NCBI RefSeq assembly: GCF_018294505.1 | Contig: NC_057798.1 | Coordinates: forward strand, 375,161,944 to 375,225,943 | Direction: 5' to 3' | DNA length: 64,000 nucleotides | DNA from: Triticum aestivum | Lineage: Eukaryota; Streptophyta; Magnoliopsida; Poales; Poaceae | In this document: piece by piece, positions 10,184-21,036 of the stretch | How positions within the stretch are numbered: position 1 is the stretch's first letter | How the letters are laid out: every line of letters begins with the position of its first letter | Notes under the pieces: generated by a model | What the model was told of the DNA's origin: nothing | Seen by the model: the letters and a program-made list of their open reading frames with translations, nothing else | Database searches by the model: none | Program-made: the position numbers and the translations under genes

Positions 10184-11927
10184 TGTTGGGGAACGTAGCA
10201 TGCAATTTAAAAAAATCCACGCTCACGCAAGATCTATCTAGGAGATGCATAGAAACAAGAGTGTGTCCATGTACCCTCGTAGACTGAAAGCGGAAGCGTT
10301 TGCCAACGCAGTTGATATAGTCGAACTTCTTCTCGTTCCGACCGATCAAGTACCAAACATACAACACCTCCGAGTTCTGCACACGTTCAGCTCGATGACG
10401 TCCCTCGAACTCTTGATCCAGCAGAGTGTTGAGGAAGTAGAAGAGTTCCGTCAGCACGACGGTGTGGTGATGGTGATGGTGAAGTTATATGCGCAGGGCT
10501 TCGCCTAAGCACTACGAGAATATGACCGGAGGTGTAATCTGTGGAGGGAGGCGCCACACACGGCTAACGATTGTTGGTGTGTGTTCTAGCCGCCCCTCCC
10601 CATGTATATATAGGTGGGAGAGGGAGGGGAGTAGCAAGGGGCGCCCTAAGTAGGAGGAATCCTACTTGGGCTCCCTAGTCCAATTCGTCTCCCCCTTTCC
10701 TTCTTTTTGCCGGAGAGAAAAGGGAAGGGGGGAGGAGAGAAGGAAGTTGGGGGGAGAACCCCTTCTCCTCCTTCTCTAATTCAGCCACATGCCAAAGGGG
10801 GGGGGGCGCCACTCCTTGTGGGCTGGTGTGCTCCCCTCTTATGGCCCATATGGCCCATATCTTCCCCCGGGGGTTCCGGTAACCCCCCCCCCCGGTACTT
10901 CGATAAATACCCGATACTATCTGGAACACTTCCGGGTTTTTAATACTATCATCCTATATATAAATATTTACCTCTCGACCATTTAGAGACTCCTCGTCAT
11001 GTCCGTGATTTCATCTGGGACTTCGAACAACATCCGGTCACCAAATCACATAACTCATATAATACAAAATCATCATCGAACGTCAAGCGTGCGGACCCTA
11101 TGGGTTCGAGAACTATGTAGACATGACCGAGACACCTCTCCGGTCAATAACCAATAGCAAAACCTGGATGCTCATATTGGCTCCCACATATTATACGAAG
11201 ATCTTTATCGGTCGAACCGTTATGACAACATACGTTATTCCCTTTGTCATCGGTATGTTACTTGCCCAAGATTTGATCGTCGGTATCTTCATACCTAGTT
11301 CAATGTCGTTACCGGTAAGTCTCTTTACTCGTTCTGTAATACATCATCTTGCAACTAACTCATCCGTCGCTTTGCTTGCAAGGCTTCTTATGATGTGTAT
11401 TACCGAGAGGGCCCAGAGATACCTCTCCGATACTCGGAGTGACAAATCCTAATCTAGATCTATGCAAACCCAACAAACACCTTCGGAGATACCTGTAGAG
11501 CATCTTTATAATCACCCAATTACATTGTGATGTTTGATAGCACATAAGGCATTCCTCCGGTATCCAAGAGTTGCATAATCTCTAGTCGAAGGAATATGTA
11601 TTTGACATGAAGAAAGCAATCGCAATAAAACTGAACGATCATAATGCTAAGCTAACGAATGGGTCTTGTCCATCACATCATTCTCCTAATGATGTGATCC
11701 CGTTCATCAAATGACAACACATGTCCCTGGATAGGAAACTTAACCATCTTTGATCAACGAGCTAGTCTAGTAGAGGCTTACTAGGGAGACCGTATTTTGT
11801 CTATGTATCCACACATGTATCAAGTTTCCGGTTAATACAATTCTAGCATGAATAATAAACATTTATCATGAAATAAAGAAATATAAAATAATAACTTTAT
11901 TATTGCCTCTAGGGCATATTTCCTTCA
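10184..11927 (-). repeat. BARE/Angela LTR (5' LTR, 1744 bp)
   Basis: On the plus strand the repeat begins TGTTGGGGAACGTAGCATGC and ends GGGCATATTTCCTTCA, the reverse complement of a typical BARE/Angela/WIS LTR. A TATA-like box (10603-10614) on the minus strand precedes G/C homopolymer runs at about 10798-10808 and 10884-10894. The runs are likely sites of length variation. The length fits the group (about 1.7-1.8 kb). Confidence 0.9.
10603..10614 (-). promoter_or_regulatory. TATA-like box of BARE/Angela LTR
   Basis: CCTATATATACA on the minus strand occupies the place where the two other BARE LTRs in the window have CTATATATAGAG (27826-27838) and CTATATATAG (34651-34661). Confidence 0.5.
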
Positions 11928-12178
11928 CTAAATACTTATCATAGATATAACGGTGGCATGGTTATAGTGCAAGTGTTAGTGGAGCAAAGATAATCAATAC
12001 GAAGTTTCCGATCTACTAGATAAAACAACTTTGCAACACTTCATTTCATTTAATCTAGACAGCACTTGCTTGGGAATGCACGGAAGAGTTTCTTAAGATA
12101 GAGCCATGAAAACATAAGTTAGGGAGTAGAAAGCATGTAGTGAAACATCATGCTCAAGTGCTCTAGAGTACACCCACT
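11928..12178. other. Unassigned island, left part
   Basis: This AT-rich 251 bp lies between the BARE LTR and the solo LTR. I see no transposon signature and no reading frame of note. It is probably continuous with 15078-16001 before the solo LTR inserted. In that reading it would be the sequence downstream of the minus-strand coding-like relic. Confidence 0.45.
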
Positions 12179-15077
12179 TGTAACATCCCAATTTTCAATT
12201 TGGATGTTATACATAGATCATTCATATGCATTCATATTTTATTGCTTTTTGAATTTTTATTTGGTTGTCATCCAAGAAATCTTAAGCAACTCAAGGACCC
12301 AAGGAGAGAGTTGGAGGTTTCATATAATTTTCATTTTTGAATTTATTCAAAATTGAAAAGTGGATCAAATTGATTTCAACAAATTCTTTTCAATTATTTC
12401 AGAACAATAAAAATAAAAGAGAGAAGATAAAAGGACTTCTTCAAAACAGAGGAGAAATGTTGGAAAAGAAATTTGGAAGTCAAATTATTTTATTTGAGTT
12501 TTATTTGCAATTTTATTCAGTCGCATTTTATTTAAATTAGGGAAAAAGATGCATTTTTACAAATTGCATTTAGTCCAGAAAAATGTTCACATTGTCCAAA
12601 ATATTAGGAGGTGATGGTGAAAATTGTTTCTGGAATTTTAGGAATTTTATTTTATTTTATACAGATTTTTCTTCACGGTGCAGTTTAAAAATAACAACGC
12701 TCGCCGAAACTTGGCTGGCCCAGCCGAAGCCAGGCCTTGGTCCAACTCGCGCCAACCGCCATCGCTGCCGTCTTCGAGCCGAACTCCGGCAGGAGTCCGA
12801 GCTGCCGCGGCCGCCATGCTTGCCTCCTCCCGCAAGCCACTGCGCCCCCCGAGCCTTTAAAAACGGGACCCCCGGCCCCCTCTCACCCCTCCCTGACCCC
12901 GCCGCCGTCTTGAGCTCCGCCACCGCAGCCGCGCCGCCGCCCGCTCGTGCCGCCACTGCACTCGCGCCCAGCCGCCGCCGCTTGCTGGTGATGCTGCTGC
13001 GTTGCGCCGCCGCCGCTGTCGCTGCTGCCGTCGCCCGCGCCGCCGCTAGCCGCCGCCACCGCACGCTGCCGCCTCGCCCCGTCGTTGACCTCGCGGGAAG
13101 CCGCCGATCCCGCTGTCGGTTCTCGTCGGAAAAATCGGTAAACTCTAGATCGGTTTACTTTACGGTTTTTCTAGTCCGATCGGTTTTCTTCGGTTTATTC
13201 GTATAGATTGGTTTTATTTTTATTAGATCGGTTAAATAGCGAGCGTTCACCCTGTTAGTTCTGTTAACGAACGAATTCGGTCATTAGTCTCTGTTAGCGG
13301 ACGTTCGTCCGATAGATTTTTTCTTTTTTCGGTTTATTTTTTGCCAGGGACCTATCTGCGAATAGTTTTATTGCGATTTAGCCCTGATTTCCGAACTAGC
13401 GTAACTTTTAGCTCGTTTATCCAAATTAGATGAAACCAACGCCTAATTCTTTGTAACAATCCCCTCTATCCAGTAAACCAACTTGAACATGATTTTGACA
13501 ATTTAAAATTTGAGTTTAGTTCAGATTAATATTTGAACTTGTTTTGTTCGTATCTTGAGTTTTGTAGCTCCGTTTGAGTATATTCTTTTTGCAAATCGTA
13601 GCTAATCATATGTACCTACTGTTAAGATAAAACCCACATAAAAATAATGCTGTTAGAAGTTGTTTTATGTTTAGTTTAGTTGTTTGCTTGTTTTCGAGTT
13701 TTATTTGGATCTTTTCTCGATTTCTCTTTGCATCGTTTGCCTGATTGCTTATGCATGCTACTGTTTGTCTATGATAGATTATCCGGAGTGCAAAGCTTGT
13801 TACTACAAATCTCTAGAGTTATTTGATCGTCAACAAGGCAAGTTACACTTTGATCATACTCTTCTATACCCAGTTTTTACTATGCATTAGTTTTGCCCCT
13901 CAAATATTTGCATGAGTAGGATTGGTAACATGTGGTTTGGTTGTAGTACTTGAGGTAGGAACCTATTACCTTTGATCACCCCGGGAATATACGTTATGCT
14001 CAATTATTGCTTAGCCATGCTCGTAGACGGGGATTGGATCATGATATACATGGAAGTTGTGAGAGATATAACTTTGGATAACATTAAGGTGGCAACTTTA
14101 ATACATCTGGGTGGATTGGTTGGGGCACCTAGAGAAACCAGTGCTTGCCCATTGGGAAATCCCGCAGTACCTGTGTGATTTTTCCTCGGTTCTCCACCCA
14201 GGCTCAAAGGGATCATATGATATTTCATGCCTAGAAACTCCCGTGTGCAGCCACAAGCAATTATGGGCTCTGGCATAGTTGAGTAAGTTGTGTGATCTCT
14301 TGAAGAGCTGGACTAGCAGATGTAGAGGAAAGTAGGTGTACTGGTCTACCCAGAGTAGAGAGTTAATGCTTCAGAAAGACTATGTCTCGATCTTCCGATC
14401 ATGGATGCGGTCGAGTCTTGTGGGGAAAAGTGCGCAACCTCTGCAGAGTGTATAAACTAATCATGGTTAGCTGTTTCCCGGTTATGGACATCTTGAGTAT
14501 CTAGAAGTGGATATTATTGTTGATTTCATCACTCTTTACTTAATGAATTGGGTTTAATGATGATACTTGATAAATGTTGGGATTTGAGTTGGAGGAACCT
14601 TCTCAAATATTGTAAGTAAATTTTATTCCTTTGTTGTAGGGAAAAAATTGCTTTATGCAAAACATTAAACTTAGAGCCTCCACCAGCCAAATATGCATGT
14701 AGATATAGTTCTTGCATTCAATTGCTTTACAGTGTAACTATGCCATCATATTCCATGTGTTGACCTACACGGCTGCAACGTCTCATGTTGCATACTTTAC
14801 CGACGAAGAATAAGGTGCGATAGGTCGTTGTCGTGCACTCAGCTATGCCGTTGGAGTTGATGGACTCATTTATCTTTGAAGCTTCCGCAGTTATATAGTT
14901 TAGATGGCCTTCACCCATTTTATTTGTGTAACAGTTACTCTTTATGAGGACCTCGATGTAATAAGTGTGTGATTGAACTCTGTTATAATTCCTCGAGTAC
15001 TGTGTGTGTCAGCATACCGATCCAGGGAGGCCACTTAAGCACAGAGACTTCGGTCCATTGGGATCGTGGTCGTTACA
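12179..15077 (+). mobile_element. Solo LTR, Gypsy type (2899 bp)
   Basis: The segment starts TGTAACATCCC and ends TCGTGGTCGTTACA, so the termini TGTAAC/GTTACA are inverted. Neither a primer site nor internal coding sequence follows on either side, so it is best read as a solo LTR left by LTR-LTR recombination. The flanks CCACT (12174-12178) and CCACA (15078-15082) match at four of five bases, consistent with an aged target duplication. The layout resembles grass chromovirus LTRs: an AT-rich start, a GC-rich middle (12700-13130) with a TATA-like CCTTTAAAAA at 12854, and a segment at 14432-14453 shared with the chromovirus B LTRs. Open frames in the GC-rich part occur on both strands and are not genes. 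Confidence 0.7.
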
Positions 15078-15290
15078 CCACAATTGCTTCCTCCTCTAGG
15101 CTCTTAAACACTTCGTTTAAATCATTGTCTACTGGAACTTTGATTGTCACATGAAGGAAATTATGCCAAATAAGTATAGGTTTTCGTTGTGGCTTAATGT
15201 TTGGGAACTACGTGCCTTTAGCAATAATGTCTCTTTCGACCTCTTTTGATTAGTCCTCTTTATTTACCACATACAGTCCCATTCAATAGA
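15078..15290 (-). pseudogene. Coding-like relic of unknown protein (minus strand)
   Basis: On the minus strand the frame from about 15276 to 15078 reads like protein. It contains LYVVNKED, a stop (15252-15250), SKEVERDIIAKGT, a stop (15210-15208), and then a stop-free run including FLHVTIKVPVDNDLNEVF and an EEEAIV end at the border of the solo LTR. Beyond the solo LTR the frame would close within a few codons. I recognise no family, and an open run of 43 codons is not significant alone. It could be a degraded host gene 3' end or an unrecognised transposon protein. The neighbouring minus-strand frame at 15539-15264 is open for 91 codons but matches nothing I know. Confidence 0.3.
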
Positions 15291-15907
15291 AGGCCAAATA
15301 ATATTTGTTTGTAATGTTGCCACTACATACGATAACAAACTCATAGCCGAAATCTGACCTATCTCTCTTGGTGGATCATTCATTGGCCGGCGGAGTCCTC
15401 GGCATAACATCAAGAAGGGTGACGAAGCCACATTTACACACGTAAATGTGCATATAGTAGCAAAGGCCATGACACCAACCGGAGGCTGTAACACCATGTT
15501 GAGATATACGACACAGATTTTTGGCATAATCTCACCCACCTTTCAACTAAGTTCCTCTAGACAATTTAATCCACAATTGCTATCAAGTCCATTAAAATTA
15601 ACAATGTGGGGTTGAGCATGTCAAATATCACTTGCATTACAATTTTTCAACTCCCGAGTCTTGAAAGACTTTCTCTTGTGCAAAGATTATAGTTGGTTAA
15701 TTTCATTTCATTTTCAAAACTGTCCCATGACAAGTCTTAGTTGTCTAAACTAAAGAAAACAAAGGCTAAAAAATTATTTCAGCTACTAGAGCAAAACCCT
15801 TGTATCAACTATAAAGACTCACTCCCATCCATACATATTACACATACTACTACTACATCTACTCTAAGTATCCAAGTGCAAAAGACGGGGGGTCGCAGAA
15901 CATACCT
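15291..15907. other. Unassigned island, right part
   Basis: No LTR, primer site, terminal repeat or transposase motif is recognised here. A 91-codon minus-strand frame (15539-15264) ends inside the relic above. The stretch next to 15908 could be the 3' untranslated region of the small exon described there. Confidence 0.4.
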
Positions 15908-15981
15908 TCACGCTTGCGAATTTACACACTTCTCTTCCTTACTCTTGCATTCCTCGTTGTCTTGGCATTTGATCAACTCCT
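15908..15981 (-). pseudogene. Possible terminal exon of a small Cys-containing protein
   Basis: On the minus strand a strong splice-acceptor-like TTTTCTTTTCAG precedes 15981. An open stretch of 24 codons follows and ends in TGA at 15910-15908. It is rich in Lys, Glu and Cys, and its cysteines are spaced C-x5-C-x6-C. The upstream side is cut off about 20 bp away by the Copia fragment beginning at 16002, so any first exon, for instance one with a signal peptide, is displaced or lost. Small Cys-rich secreted peptides of plants often have such a two-exon layout. Three cysteines are too few to assign a family, and the call is tentative. Confidence 0.3.
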
Positions 15982-16001
15982 CTGAAAAGAAAATGCAGTT
16001 G

Positions 16002-17860
16002 TGTTGGAAATATGCCCTAGAGGCGATAATAAAGTGGTTATTATTATATTTTGATTGGAAGTGATGTTTATCCTTTATGCATCTTATTTTTCTTAGAATG
16101 ACCGTATCATTATAAGATGATGCCTTCACTTAATTTCAAGATAAAAGTGTTCTCCTTGAGTATGCACAGTTGCTAAAGTTCGTCGTTTCGAAGCACCTCG
16201 TGATGATCGGGTGTGATAGATTCTACATTCACATACAACGGGTGTAAGCAAGTTTTGCACATGCATAATACTTGGGTTAAACTTGACGAGCCTAGCATGT
16301 ACAGACATGGTCTCGGAACAATGGAGATCAAAAGGTCGAACGTGAGTCATATAGTAGATATGATCAACATGGAGATGTTCACCATTGAAGACTACCCCAT
16401 CTCACGTGATGATCGGACATGGGTTAGTTGATTTGGATCATGTATCACTTATAAAACTTGAGGGATGTTGATTTAAGTGGGAGTTCATTAGTAATTTTAT
16501 TATCTAAACTACAATTTATCATGAACTTAGTCTTAATAGTATTTGCAAATCTATGTTGTGGATCAATGGCCCGTGCTACCGTTCCCTTGTGTTTTAATGC
16601 GTTCCTAGAGAAAGCTAAGTTGAAAGATGATGGTAGCAACTACATGGGCTGGGTTCGTAACTTGAGGATTATCCTCATTGCTGCATAGAAGAATTATGTC
16701 CTTGATGCACCGCTAGGTGACAGACCTGCTGCAGGAGCTGATGCAGATGTTATGAATGTCTGGCAGGCTCGATCCGATGACTACTCGATAGTCTAGTGTG
16801 CCATGCTTTATGGCTTGGAACCGGGACTTCAAAAGCATTTTGAACGCCGGGGAGCATATGAGATGTTCCAAGAGTTGAAGTTGATATTTCAAGCTAATGC
16901 CTGGGTTGAGAGATATGAAGTCTCCAACAAGTTCTTTAGCTGTAAGATGGAGGGGAACAATTCTTTCTTCTAGTTGAGAGTGTTATTGATAGAGTTCTTC
17001 AGTCACTGCCACCAAGCTACAAAGGCTTCATGATGAACTATAATATGCAAGGGATGACGAAAACGATTCCCAAGCTCTTCGCGATGCTAAAATCGGCAGA
17101 GGTAGAAATCAAGAAAGAGCATCAAGTGTTGATGGTTAACAAGACCACCAGTTTTAAGAAAAAGGGCAAGGGAAAGAAAGGGAATTTCAAGAAGAATGGC
17201 AAGAAACTTGCCGCTCCTGTGAAGAAGCCCAAAGCTGGACCCAAGCCTGAAACTGAGTGCTTCTACTGCAAAGGAAATGGTCACTGGAAGCGGAACAACC
17301 CCAAGTATTTGGTAGATAAGAAGGATGGCAAGGTGAACAAAGGTATATTTGATATACATGTTATTGATGTGTTCCTTACCAATGCTCGTAGTAGCGCGTG
17401 GGTATTTGATACTGGTTCGGTTGCTCATATATGTAACTCGAAACAGGAGCTGTGGAATAAATGAAGATTGGCTAAGGACGAGGTGATGATGTGCGTGGGG
17501 AATGGTTACAAGGTTGATGTCATCGATGTCGGCACGCTGCCTATACATCTAGCTTCAGAATTAGTTTTAGACCCGAATAATTGTTATTTTGTGCCAGCGT
17601 TGAGCATGAACATTATATCTGGATCTTGTTTACTGCGAGACGGTTATTCATTTAAGTCAAAGAATAATGGTTGTTCTATTTATATGAGTAATATGTTTTA
17701 TGGTCATGCACATTTGATGAATAGTCTATTCTTGTTGAATCTCGATCGTAATAATTTGAATTTGGATTGTCCATTTTTTACACTAAAAAAGTTGAAATCA
17801 ACACCAAATCTTTATGTACATTTTAGGATCTGATATATTTGAGCATCCAACTATCATATT
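16002..17860 (+). mobile_element. BARE/Angela-type Copia fragment (plus strand)
   Basis: TGTTGGAAATATGCCCTAGAG at 16002 is a canonical LTR start. After about 55 bp it jumps into leader sequence of the kind seen at 33420-33200 (reverse strand), so nearly all of the LTR and the primer site are deleted. Gag, protease and the first part of the integrase region follow. The similarity fades near 17860, where a Helitron-like segment begins. This is a second, older-looking Copia copy in the opposite orientation to the other two. Confidence 0.75.
16566..17860 (+). pseudogene. Copia Gag-protease pseudogene
   Basis: The frame starts MARATVPLCFNAFLEKAK at 16566. In-frame TAG codons stand at 16687 and 16795 (both CAG-to-TAG type), followed by a deletion near 16965-16990. 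The C-terminal Gag is open again at 17030-17464, with a Lys-rich stretch and the knuckle CFYCKGNGHWKRNNP, in which the last zinc-binding Cys is Asn. The Copia protease motif WVFDTGSVAHICN follows, then a TGA at 17462 (CGA-to-TGA type). Protease continues to 17833, and a trace of the pre-integrase region is visible. Several premature stops make it inactive. Confidence 0.8.
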
Positions 17861-17951
17861 CTTAATTGCATTATGTCACCTTAATACATGTATTAATGTC
17901 ACACATATATAGCTAACCATTTCCCGCCGCTACGCGTGGGGTATCATCTAG
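17861..17951 (+). mobile_element. Helitron-like 3' end
   Basis: A GC-rich imperfect palindrome, CCCGCCGCTACGCGTGGGG (17923-17941), is followed by CTAG (17948-17951) and then a T. Helitrons end in a hairpin about 10 bp before CTRR and insert before a host T, and similar ends are common in grasses. Only this terminus can be recognised. The other end is either lost or merged with the Copia fragment, and the body is too short to code for a helicase. Confidence 0.4.
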
Positions 17952-17965
17952 TTAAATATGAATAG

Positions 17966-19001
17966 ATGGAAACTCACCTAGTGGTGCACACCCCCACGGG
18001 CCAATGTCAAACCTCCATGGTTAGCACCGACGTGCCGATTGAAGTCGAAGGGTTGGAATTTTTTCATGCCTCCCCCATCATGTTGAAGTCTTCCAATATT
18101 GACCTCATTCTGGGAATGGATTGGTTAAAAGCACATACTACTTCTATAGTTCACGCTACAAAAACCGTCCATCTCCTACACCCTTCGAATGAGATAGTTA
18201 GCTATCACGCTCGTCTAGTTCAGAATGTCGAGGCACGACTTTATGCCTTGAATGCATGACCACTTGAGGGCATTGAAAACATTCCAGTTTTTCACAAATT
18301 CCAAGACGTCATTCCTGAAGAGCTTCCATGGATACCCCCTGTTAGTGTTGTCGAGTTCATTATTGTCTTGAAACCAGGCACCGCTCCTATTGCCAAACGA
18401 CCCTACAAAATGCTGCCTCATGAACTCCTTGAGCTTAAGGAGGAAATTGATAAATCTCTTCGTAGTGGATTCATTCACCCTAGTTCCTCTGCTTGGGGAG
18501 CACCTTCTCTCTTTGTCAAGAAGGATGGAATGAACCGTTTGGTCCAAGACTACCATCCTATCAACCAAGCAACTATGCAAAACAAATATCCGCTTCCTCA
18601 GATCAATGATCTGTATGATCAACTGGCTGGTTTATCGATCTTATCTAAACTCGACTTGAGGTCGGGTTACCACCAGATCCGTGTTCGTGAAGAGGATATT
18701 CCTAAGACCGCATTCATTACTTGGTATGGTTCATATGAGTACATCATCATGTCCTTCGGCTTAACCAATGTTCCAAAAACATTCTCTCATCTGATGAACT
18801 ATATATTCATGAAATACCTTCACAAGTTCATCATGGTTTATCTAGATGATATCCTTGTATATTCCAAGAATAAGGAAGAGCATGCTGAGCATCTTCGACT
18901 TGTTCTGGAAAAAGTTCAAGAGTATCAGCTATATGCTAGGTATTCCAAGTGTGAATTCTGACTACCCAAAGTAACCTACCTTGGTCATATTATCTCCAAG
19001 G
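17966..19001 (+). pseudogene. Chromovirus A pol, protease end and RT (5' part)
   Basis: The N-terminal part contains VVHTPTGQCQT and DLILGMDWL, the C-terminal signature of the Gypsy aspartic protease. After a TGA at 18257-18259 the reverse transcriptase follows: [37 protein letters not shown] and the catalytic [11 protein letters not shown] near 18832-18864. A TGA at 18959-18961 (TGG-to-TGA type) precedes the last codons before the BARE insertion. All domains lie in one frame, so the losses are point mutations. It acted as the polymerase of the retroelement. Confidence 0.85.
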
Positions 19002-19211
19002 TGTAGGGGAACGTAGCATGCAATTTCAAAAAAATTCCTATGCTCACGCATGATCTATCTAGGAGATGCATAGCAATGAGAGGGGGAGAGTGTGTCTACG
19101 TACCCTCGTATACCAAAAACGGAAGCGTTTATCACGCGGTTGATGTACTCTTTGCGATCTGATCATGATCCAATCGATCTAGTGCCGAACAGACGACACC
19201 TCCGAGATTAG
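19002..19211 (-). repeat. BARE 3' LTR, terminal 210 bp
   Basis: TGTAGGGGAACGTAGCATGC and the following bases match the 5' LTR start at 34210. The LTR breaks at 19211, where LARD-I inserted, and resumes at 27599. Confidence 0.9.
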
Positions 19212-20911
19212 TGATACGTCTCCAACGTATCTATAATTTATGAAGCATTCATGCTATTTTATTATCTGTTTTGAATGATTACGGGCTTTATAATACACTT
19301 TTATATTATTTTTGGGACTAACCTACTAACCGGAGGCCCAACCCATATTGCGGTTTAATTGCCTGTTTAAGTATTTCGAAGAAAAAGAATATCAAACGGA
19401 GTCCAAACGGAATGAAACCTTCGGGAGCGTGATTTTTGGAAAGGATATGATCCGGGAGACTTGGAGTACAAGCCAGGGAAGGTTCGAGGAAGCCAGGAGA
19501 TAGGAGGGCGCACCCACCCCCCAGGCGCGCCCCCTATCTCCTGGGCGCCTTGAGGCTCCCCCGACCGACTTCTTTTGCCTATATAAGTCCACGTACCCTA
19601 AAAACATCAGAGACGAAGATAGATCGGGAGTTCCGTCGCCGCAAGCCTCTGTAGCCACCAAAAACCTCTTGGGAGCCTGTTCCGGCACCCTGCCAGAGGG
19701 GGGATCCCTCACCGGTGGCCATCTTCATCATCCCAGTGCTCTCCATGACAAGGAGGGAGTAGTTCACCCTCGGGGCTGAGGGTATGTACCAGTAGCTATA
19801 TGTTTGATCTCTCTCTCGTGTTCTCTCTATGGAACGATCTTGATGTATCGCGAGCTTTCCCTTTGAAGTTATCTTATCGGTTTCTCTTATAGTTGGATCT
19901 TATGATGTTTCTCCCCCTCTACTTTCTTGTAATGGATTGAGTTTTCCCTTTGAAGTTATCTTATCGGTTTGAGTCTTTAAGGATTTGAGAACACTTGATG
20001 TATGTCTTTCTGTGCTTATTTGTGGTGACAATGGGATATTCACGTGATCCACTTGATGCATGTTTTGGTGATCAACTTGCGGGTTCAATGAATCTATGCA
20101 TAGGGGTTGGCACACGTTTTCGTCTTGACTCTCCGGTAGAAACTTTGGGGAACTCTTTGAAGTTCTTTGTGTTGGTTGAATAGATGAATCCGAGATTGTG
20201 TGATGCATATCATATAATCATGCCCACGGATACTTGAGGTGACAATGGAGTATCGAGGTGACATTAGGGTTTTGGTTGCTTTGTGTCTTAAGGTGTTATT
20301 CTAGTATGAACTCTATGATAGATTGAATGGAAAGAATAGCTTCATGTTATTTTACTACGGACTCTTGAATAGATAGAACAGAGAGGATAACTTTGAGGTG
20401 GTTTTGTACCCTACCGTAATCTCTTCGTTTGTTCTCCGCTATTAGTGGCTTTGGAGTGACTCTTTGTTGCATGTTGAGGGATTGTTATATGATCTATCTA
20501 TGTTATTATTGTTGAGAGAACTTGCACTAGTGAAAGTATGAACCCTATGCCTTGTTTCCTACCATTGCAATACCGTTTACGCTCACTTTTATCATTAGTT
20601 ACCTTGCTGTTTTTATATTTTCAGATTACAAAAACCTATATCTACCATCCATAGTGCACTTGTATCACCATCTCTTCGCCGAACTAGTGCACCTATACAA
20701 TTTACCATTGTATTGGGTGTGTTGGGGACACAAGAGACTCTTTGTTATTTGGTTGCAGGGTTGTTTGAGAGAGACCATCTTCATTCTACGCCTCCCACGG
20801 ATTGATAAACCTTAGGTCATCCACTTGAGGGAAATTTGCTACTGTCCTACAAACCTCTGCACTTGGAGGCCCAACAACGTCTACAAGAAGAAGGTTGTGT
20901 AGTAGACATCA
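19212..20911 (+). repeat. LARD-I 5' LTR (1700 bp)
   Basis: The LTR runs from TGATACGTCTCCAACG to GTAGACATCA. A TATA-like CTATATAAG lies at 19579-19587. Relative to the 3' LTR it has an extra piece at 19856-19883 that copies 19943-19970 exactly (28 bp), apparently a templated insertion. Confidence 0.9.
19579..19587 (+). promoter_or_regulatory. TATA-like box of LARD-I LTR
   Basis: CTATATAAG followed by TCCACGTACCC is repeated in the 3' LTR at 26282-26290, and the LARD-II LTRs have CTATATATATCCACGTACCC at the same place. Conservation over diverged copies supports a core promoter. Confidence 0.55.
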
Positions 20912-20921
20912 ATCTCTTTTC

Positions 20922-20939
20922 TGGCGCCGTTGCCGGGGA
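20922..20939 (+). other. Primer binding site, tRNA-Asp-like
   Basis: TGGCGCCGTTGCCGGGGA starts 10 bases after the 5' LTR. From memory it is the tRNA-Asp-type site; a comparison with plant tRNA 3' ends would settle this. Confidence 0.65.
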
Positions 20940-21036
20940 GGTGAGTGCTTGAAGGTATATCTTTAGATCTTGCAATCGAATCTTTTTGTTTCTTGTTTTA
21001 TCACTAGTTTAGTTTATAAAAGAAAACTACAAAAAA

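Larger units (their letters stand above)
8441..11927 (-). mobile_element. BARE/Angela/WIS-type Copia element, 5' part (truncated)
   Basis: On the minus strand the order is LTR (11927-10184), primer site (10183-10167), untranslated leader (to about 8945) and the N-terminal part of gag (to 8441). The sequence is then cut by the neighbouring LTR fragment. The LTR ends, primer site and Gag are those of the Triticeae BARE-1/Angela/WIS group. The five bases beyond the LTR are CTAAA (11928-11932), the expected target duplication. The pol half lies left of the window or is lost. Confidence 0.85.

Noticed and set aside
12583..13206. 207-codon plus-strand frame and 135-codon minus-strand frame
   Set aside because: GC-rich middle of the solo LTR; both frames are low-complexity and no protein family is recognisable.
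15153..15172. TGAAGGAAATTATGCC as a possible BARE LTR start
   Set aside because: Only about 15 bases resemble the LTR start and nothing downstream continues the similarity.
19392..19712. Minus-strand frames in LARD-I LTRs (also 26005-26394)
   Set aside because: Shadow frames of LTR sequence that occur in both LTRs with different ends.
20552..20815. 87-codon frame with a hydrophobic start, also at 27239-27502
   Set aside because: It lies near the end of both LARD-I LTRs; duplicated LTR sequence rather than a membrane-protein gene.
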